From Bacteroidetes bacterium UBA6063 (GTDB taxonomy: Bacteria > Bacteroidota > Bacteroidia > NS11-12g > UBA9320): DNA of 17,372 nt. Shown here piece by piece: positions 13,546 through 17,372 of the stretch (positions are counted from its first letter, which is position 1; each line of letters starts with the position of its first letter). The position numbers and the translations under genes were made by a program. The notes beneath the pieces are model-generated. The model saw only the letters and a program-made list of their open reading frames with translations. It had not been told where the DNA came from and ran no database searches. The stretch is from NCBI GenBank assembly GCA_002428905.1, contig DIYD01000003.1, positions 23,879-41,250 on the forward strand, in the 5' to 3' direction.

Positions 13546-14120
13546 TGAAAGTAGCCATCTTATCAGGCACATCCCGAGCAGGGAACAATACGCTTCGTGT
13601 AGCAAAAGCGATCAAAAATCTACACGAAAAAATCAATGACGAGGTGCGCATAGTAGACTTCCAGCACTACGATTTACCCTTTTTCAACGGGCCGGAACTG
13701 GATTTCGACAATCCGACTGAGTTTCAGAAGAATTTGGTAGAATCCTGGGGCAATGCAGAACTGGTTTACATACTTAGTCCGGAATACAACTGGTTGATTA
13801 CACCTGAGCTTTCAAACATGACCAATCATTACAGTGGTCCAAGACACAACCACCTCTTCAATGACAAGGTATTTGCTTTCGGAGGTGTCTCCACCGGCAT
13901 TGGTGGTCGGCTACCTACAATGCAGTTGTCATCGGTATTTGAAAAGCTGATTTTCTACATGGATCAGCAATCGGTGTGTTCTCCGAATAAGTTCGAATCG
14001 CACTATACCCATCTGGAGTTGGACCAAGGCGGCCGTTTTTTAAAAGACTCGGGTTACGAAGGCCGACTGCAGAATTTCATCAATTATTCCAGAAGACTCT
14101 GCCTACGATTTAAGCCATAA
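13545..14120 (+). CDS. NAD(P)H-dependent FMN reductase (flavodoxin-like fold)
   Basis: 191-residue cytosolic flavoprotein of the NADPH-dependent FMN reductase/azoreductase family. The phosphate-binding loop is SGTSRAGNN at residues 7-15. SPEYNW at 78-83 is the conserved PEYN loop that contacts FMN, and GGVSTGIGG at 113-121 closes the flavin site. Length is standard. Such enzymes reduce free FMN, quinones or azo compounds using NAD(P)H. It is the last gene of the tyrS operon and overlaps the preceding membrane protein gene by one base. No strong terminator follows; the next gene starts 112 bases on. Confidence 0.92.
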   Translation: MKVAILSGTSRAGNNTLRVAKAIKNLHEKINDEVRIVDFQHYDLPFFNGPELDFDNPTEFQKNLVESWGNAELVYILSPEYNWLITPELSNMTNHYSGPRHNHLFNDKVFAFGGVSTGIGGRLPTMQLSSVFEKLIFYMDQQSVCSPNKFESHYTHLELDQGGRFLKDSGYEGRLQNFINYSRRLCLRFKP

Positions 14121-14232
14121 AAAGCTAATACTCTAGCCTTTCAGACAAAAAAAAGCGCAAAATTGTATAGATTGCGACTGCTTTATAAAAATTGACCGTA
14201 TTGTGCGGTTCCCATAGAAATACATTCGAATA

Positions 14233-17169
14233 ATGAGAAATATTTTTACTACAACTACGCTGTTTGCTTTAATCTTATTTTGTTCCTCGGCTTTCGCTCA
14301 GGAAACCCAGTTCCAACGCAGTATTGGTGGAACAGGCACTGAAAACAGCTATGGCTTACAACGTGCTCTTGACGGAGGACTGATATCTGTTGGCTATACA
14401 ACCAGCTTTGGAACAGGTAAAAAAGATGTTCTACTGACCAAGTTTGACGGTCTCGGCAAAATAGAATGGTCTAAGGCTTACGGTGGATCCGGTGACGAAA
14501 CCGGTTGGAGCGTATCGGCGACGAATGATTCTGGTTACTTGGTGAGCGGAACAACGAACTCGTTCAATAGCTCAAACGACGACGCCTTGATCTTTAAAAC
14601 CGACAAAGACGGTAAAATCGAGTGGACTCGCTCTATTTCCAGTGACAGTATTGAAGATGCCTACTACGGCATTAAATCATTCTTCAATGGTTACTACATT
14701 GTTGGCTATGTTAAAAACGACACCGCTGAAAACGACGCTTTCGTAGCTCGACTAGGTTCAGGTGGAGATATCCGTTGGTACCGGGAATTTGGAAGCCTTG
14801 GTAATGAAGAGGCTTACGGCGTGGCGGAAGACAAAAATGGTAACGTTATCATCTGCGGTATGACGGAATACGACAGTCTTACCCAGGGCGGATTAACGAA
14901 GAGTAACTCAGATGCCTTCATCGCTAAGTTTGATTCGACCGGTGTTTTCGGTTGGTTCAAAACCATCGGAACCACAACAGACGACGTGGCCTGGAATGTT
15001 GTTTCAGACGACAATGAAGGTCAGTATGCCCTTGTAGGATGGACGGACGCTCTAAACCGCGGACACGACGATATGTTCTTTGCGCTTACCGACACAGCAG
15101 GTAAATTAAAATCACAGACCGTATTCGGTGTGGTTGGTGGACACGATCGTGCCTTTGGAGTCACGGTTAAAGCCGGTAGAGGAAATGGCTATGCGGTTGT
15201 AGGTTACGGCGAACCAAACATGGGGAACCGCGACATCATCCTAACACAGTTTGACAAAGACGGAAGTTGGGGTGCGTTCAATATCATTGGTAGCACAGGT
15301 AGAGATGGTCACTGGCCAACCAGTATTACTACAACCCGAGACGAAGGACTGGCATTCTTGTCGACTACCAACTCGTTTACTTCGGGTAATGGAGACGACT
15401 TGTACCTGGTAAAAACCTCTAAAAATGGTGATGCCAATTGTAACTCTTCGTTTGGTCAGGTCGACTTCTTTAACATTAGTTTCAGTTCAAGCTCGTCTAA
15501 CTGGGTAACCTTTGGACATAAAGACTCAAAACCAACACTAACAACTACGACCATTACCACACTTAAGGATACAACGCTTTGCTGTAAGCTGTCGGCAGAA
15601 CTCCTCAGAGATACCATCAAGACATGTACTGGCTTCTCGGTAAACATTGGTCGTTTAGGAACTTCAGGCGCGACATACACCTGGACCGACGGTTCGGGTA
15701 AAGTAGTAAGTAATGAGGCGAATCCTCGAATCAGCCCAGGCAAAACAGACACATATAAACTGGTTGTTTCTTCTTCAGATAAGCAATGTTCAAGTGATTC
15801 ATCTACCGTAGTGGTGATTGTAAACACTGCACTAAATGAAGACTTTGCTACAGATACAAGCATGTGTTCTGGAGACTCTATTACCGTTATCGGTTCAAAG
15901 AATCTGATCTCATATACCTGGACTGGCACGAATGTTCAGGCTTTTACGCGATCATTCAAGGTGAAGCAGGGCGACACCATTAATTTCGTTGGTATTGATG
16001 CGAACTCATGTGTTTACCTCGACACGATGATTGTTACAGAAAACAGCCTACCGATGTTTGACCTGGGTAAAGACACTACTATTTGTGAAGTAGACGGAAT
16101 TACGCTTACCGGGCCAGCAGGTTTGAAGTACAAATGGGATGCTGGTGACACCACGCAAAGTATTTTTGTTTCAAAGCCAAATACATACACACTTGAGGTA
16201 GTGGATGCGAATGGTTGTAAATACACCGATGATATTCGTATTCTAACCAACCCGTCTTCTTCATTTAGTTTGGGTGCAGATGATACCTTCTGCTTAGGAA
16301 CTACCTATACCATTTTAGGGCCTGGTGCATTAACCGGTTACATCTGGAACGGTGTTCCGTCGCAAGACCAAAACCTTGACGTGACGCAGGCAGGTACATA
16401 TGACCTAACGGCATTCAACAGTTTCGGTTGTCCGTACAGAGATACAATTGCTCTGGCAACACGCAACCAACCGGTGTTCGACCTTGGAGACAGTATTGGA
16501 CTTTGCTTAGGTTCATCCAAATACATATCTGGTCCAAAAGGCCTTGCAACCTACAGATGGTGGAACGGCACAACTGCGGATAGTGTTCGAATTACAAACA
16601 GTGGCAATGACTACTGGTTGGAAGTAACCGATCAGTTCTCATGTACCTGGAGAGACAGTTTCAATGTATTTAATGCCAAAATACCCGTAATCAGTTTAAC
16701 GAATGACACTACCATCTGTATTGGAGATTCACTGATGCTTACCCCAGGTCCGGACTTTGCGAAATACGTTTGGAGCACGACGGAGACTACAGAATCGATT
16801 TACGTGAAAGAAAAAGGCACATATTCAGTAACCGTTACGGACGATAACGGTTGTACAGGAGATGCCTCTATGAATTTGGACACCATGACGTGTACCAATG
16901 GAATTGACGACCTGAAACTAGCAGCGTTGAAGTTATTCCCGGTACCTGCTCATGATCAGATCAATCTTACGTTTGAAGCTGCAGTTCCAGACCATATGAA
17001 TATTCAGTTGGTAGACCTAAGCGGACGTGTTATTCAGGCGATCGAAACGGACATCTACGTGGGTGTGAATCGCATTGCCATTCCAGTAAGTGAAGTAGCA
17101 GCCGGAAGTTATTTTGTTTGGTTAAACAATTCGAATGGCTCTGCCTCGTTAAAGATCTTGATAGAGTAG
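14233..17169 (+). CDS. Large secreted T9SS substrate: beta-propeller plus six Ig/PKD-like repeats and type A sorting domain
   Basis: 978-residue exported protein. Residues 1-22 are a Sec signal peptide ending SSAFAQ. Residues about 27-395 contain around seven repeats of about 55 residues, with a GG-x-G-x-E start, a 'GG-hydrophobic-SVGYT' strand and a 'D-hydrophobic-LTKFD-x-x-G-x-IEW' strand, consistent with a beta-propeller of the SBBP type. Residues about 456-880 hold six Ig/PKD-like modules of about 70 residues, each with a DTTIC-type start, a YxW centre and a DxxGC end, giving a likely disulfide per module. The last 80 residues (LKLFPVPAHDQINLTF ... GSYFVWL) are a T9SS type A sorting domain. 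A cell-surface adhesive or structural role is likely; no catalytic motif was seen. It starts 112 bases past the FMN reductase, and gldA follows after 7 bases. Confidence 0.87.
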   Translation: MRNIFTTTTLFALILFCSSAFAQETQFQRSIGGTGTENSYGLQRALDGGLISVGYTTSFGTGKKDVLLTKFDGLGKIEWSKAYGGSGDETGWSVSATNDSGYLVSGTTNSFNSSNDDALIFKTDKDGKIEWTRSISSDSIEDAYYGIKSFFNGYYIVGYVKNDTAENDAFVARLGSGGDIRWYREFGSLGNEEAYGVAEDKNGNVIICGMTEYDSLTQGGLTKSNSDAFIAKFDSTGVFGWFKTIGTTTDDVAWNVVSDDNEGQYALVGWTDALNRGHDDMFFALTDTAGKLKSQTVFGVVGGHDRAFGVTVKAGRGNGYAVVGYGEPNMGNRDIILTQFDKDGSWGAFNIIGSTGRDGHWPTSITTTRDEGLAFLSTTNSFTSGNGDDLYLVKTSKNGDANCNSSFGQVDFFNISFSSSSSNWVTFGHKDSKPTLTTTTITTLKDTTLCCKLSAELLRDTIKTCTGFSVNIGRLGTSGATYTWTDGSGKVVSNEANPRISPGKTDTYKLVVSSSDKQCSSDSSTVVVIVNTALNEDFATDTSMCSGDSITVIGSKNLISYTWTGTNVQAFTRSFKVKQGDTINFVGIDANSCVYLDTMIVTENSLPMFDLGKDTTICEVDGITLTGPAGLKYKWDAGDTTQSIFVSKPNTYTLEVVDANGCKYTDDIRILTNPSSSFSLGADDTFCLGTTYTILGPGALTGYIWNGVPSQDQNLDVTQAGTYDLTAFNSFGCPYRDTIALATRNQPVFDLGDSIGLCLGSSKYISGPKGLATYRWWNGTTADSVRITNSGNDYWLEVTDQFSCTWRDSFNVFNAKIPVISLTNDTTICIGDSLMLTPGPDFAKYVWSTTETTESIYVKEKGTYSVTVTDDNGCTGDASMNLDTMTCTNGIDDLKLAALKLFPVPAHDQINLTFEAAVPDHMNIQLVDLSGRVIQAIETDIYVGVNRIAIPVSEVAAGSYFVWLNNSNGSASLKILIE

Positions 17170-17176
17170 TGACGTA

Positions 17177-17372
17177 ATGTCGATTGAAGTAAGCGAGATT
17201 TCAAAACAATATGGTGATCAGTGGGCGGTTAACAAACTGAGTTTTGATATCCCTACTGGTCAGGTTGTAGGTTTTTTGGGCCCTAATGGTGCTGGAAAAA
17301 GTACTACCATGAAGATGCTTACCTGTTACATTACCCCTACTTCGGGAGACGCCAAAGTCTCTGGTCTTAATA
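17177..17372 (+). CDS. gldA: GldA-like ABC transporter ATP-binding protein (3' end cut off by window)
   Basis: The first 65 residues of an ABC ATPase. The sequence opens MSIEVSEISKQYG and reads into FLGPNGAGKSTTMKMLTCYI, with Walker A GPNGAGKS, then TPTSGDAKVSGL. This closely resembles GldA, the ATPase of the GldAFG transporter linked to gliding motility in Flavobacterium. The symbol rests on that resemblance, and a general ABC-2 type ATPase is the alternative. The start codon is 7 bases after the stop of the T9SS substrate gene, so the two may be co-transcribed. The Q-loop, signature and Walker B lie outside the window. Confidence 0.8.
   Translation, partial: MSIEVSEISKQYGDQWAVNKLSFDIPTGQVVGFLGPNGAGKSTTMKMLTCYITPTSGDAKVSGLN

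Noticed and set aside
14156..14176. CGCAA/TTGCG inverted arms between the FMN reductase gene and the large T9SS gene
   Set aside because: Five-base arms across an 11-base loop with no T run; not distinguishable from chance, and no promoter box was evident nearby.

Overview
The window looks like a chromosomal segment of a Bacteroidota bacterium, most likely a gliding or T9SS-bearing lineage of the Flavobacteriales type. Evidence: two large secreted proteins end in type IX secretion (T9SS) type A sorting domains; a GldA-like ABC ATPase starts at the right edge; several start regions carry the Bacteroidota -7 motif TAnnTTTG; and gene starts lack strong Shine-Dalgarno sequences. The species cannot be named from the sequence.

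Layout. (1) 1-4303, plus strand: the end of an ECF sigma factor gene, an overlapping gene for a one-TM protein with a low-complexity linker and a C-terminal outer-membrane beta-barrel-like domain, then an overlapping gene for an 821-aa T9SS substrate. The overlaps suggest one translationally coupled unit (sigma, putative anti-sigma/envelope sensor, secreted protein). (2) 4304-4720: 417 bp without a gene, holding small palindromes, a dispersed palindromic repeat and an 8-bp-phased TCT array. (3) 4721-7111: an extended SDR reductase gene diverging from an HxlR regulator gene, with a perfect 9-bp inverted repeat across both promoters; then a classical SDR on the minus strand. (4) 7112-10279: an accessory stretch with three predicted polymorphic-toxin immunity-type genes and no toxin. 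They are a DUF6896-like protein (tentative), a MafI-like/DUF2314/DUF2185 fusion (a poly-immunity protein) and a SUKH (SMI1/KNR4) protein. The SUKH gene is bracketed by two 85-bp direct repeats. One is the true 3' end of the neighbouring GNAT acetyltransferase gene and the other is a detached copy of it. (5) 10280-14120: the GNAT gene (minus), diverging from a tight tyrS - flavin reductase - membrane protein - NADPH-dependent FMN reductase operon. (6) 14233-17372: a 978-aa T9SS substrate (beta-propeller plus six Ig/PKD-like repeats), followed 7 bp later by the start of gldA.

The features most worth a second look are the orphan immunity cluster with its three-domain protein, the duplicated GNAT tail around the SUKH gene, a family of hairpin repeats (two near-identical copies and one degraded) that sit in the same orientation 3' of genes, an in-frame palindrome inside the GNAT gene, and the HxlR operator. 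No rRNA, tRNA, CRISPR array, transposase or integrase gene was seen.
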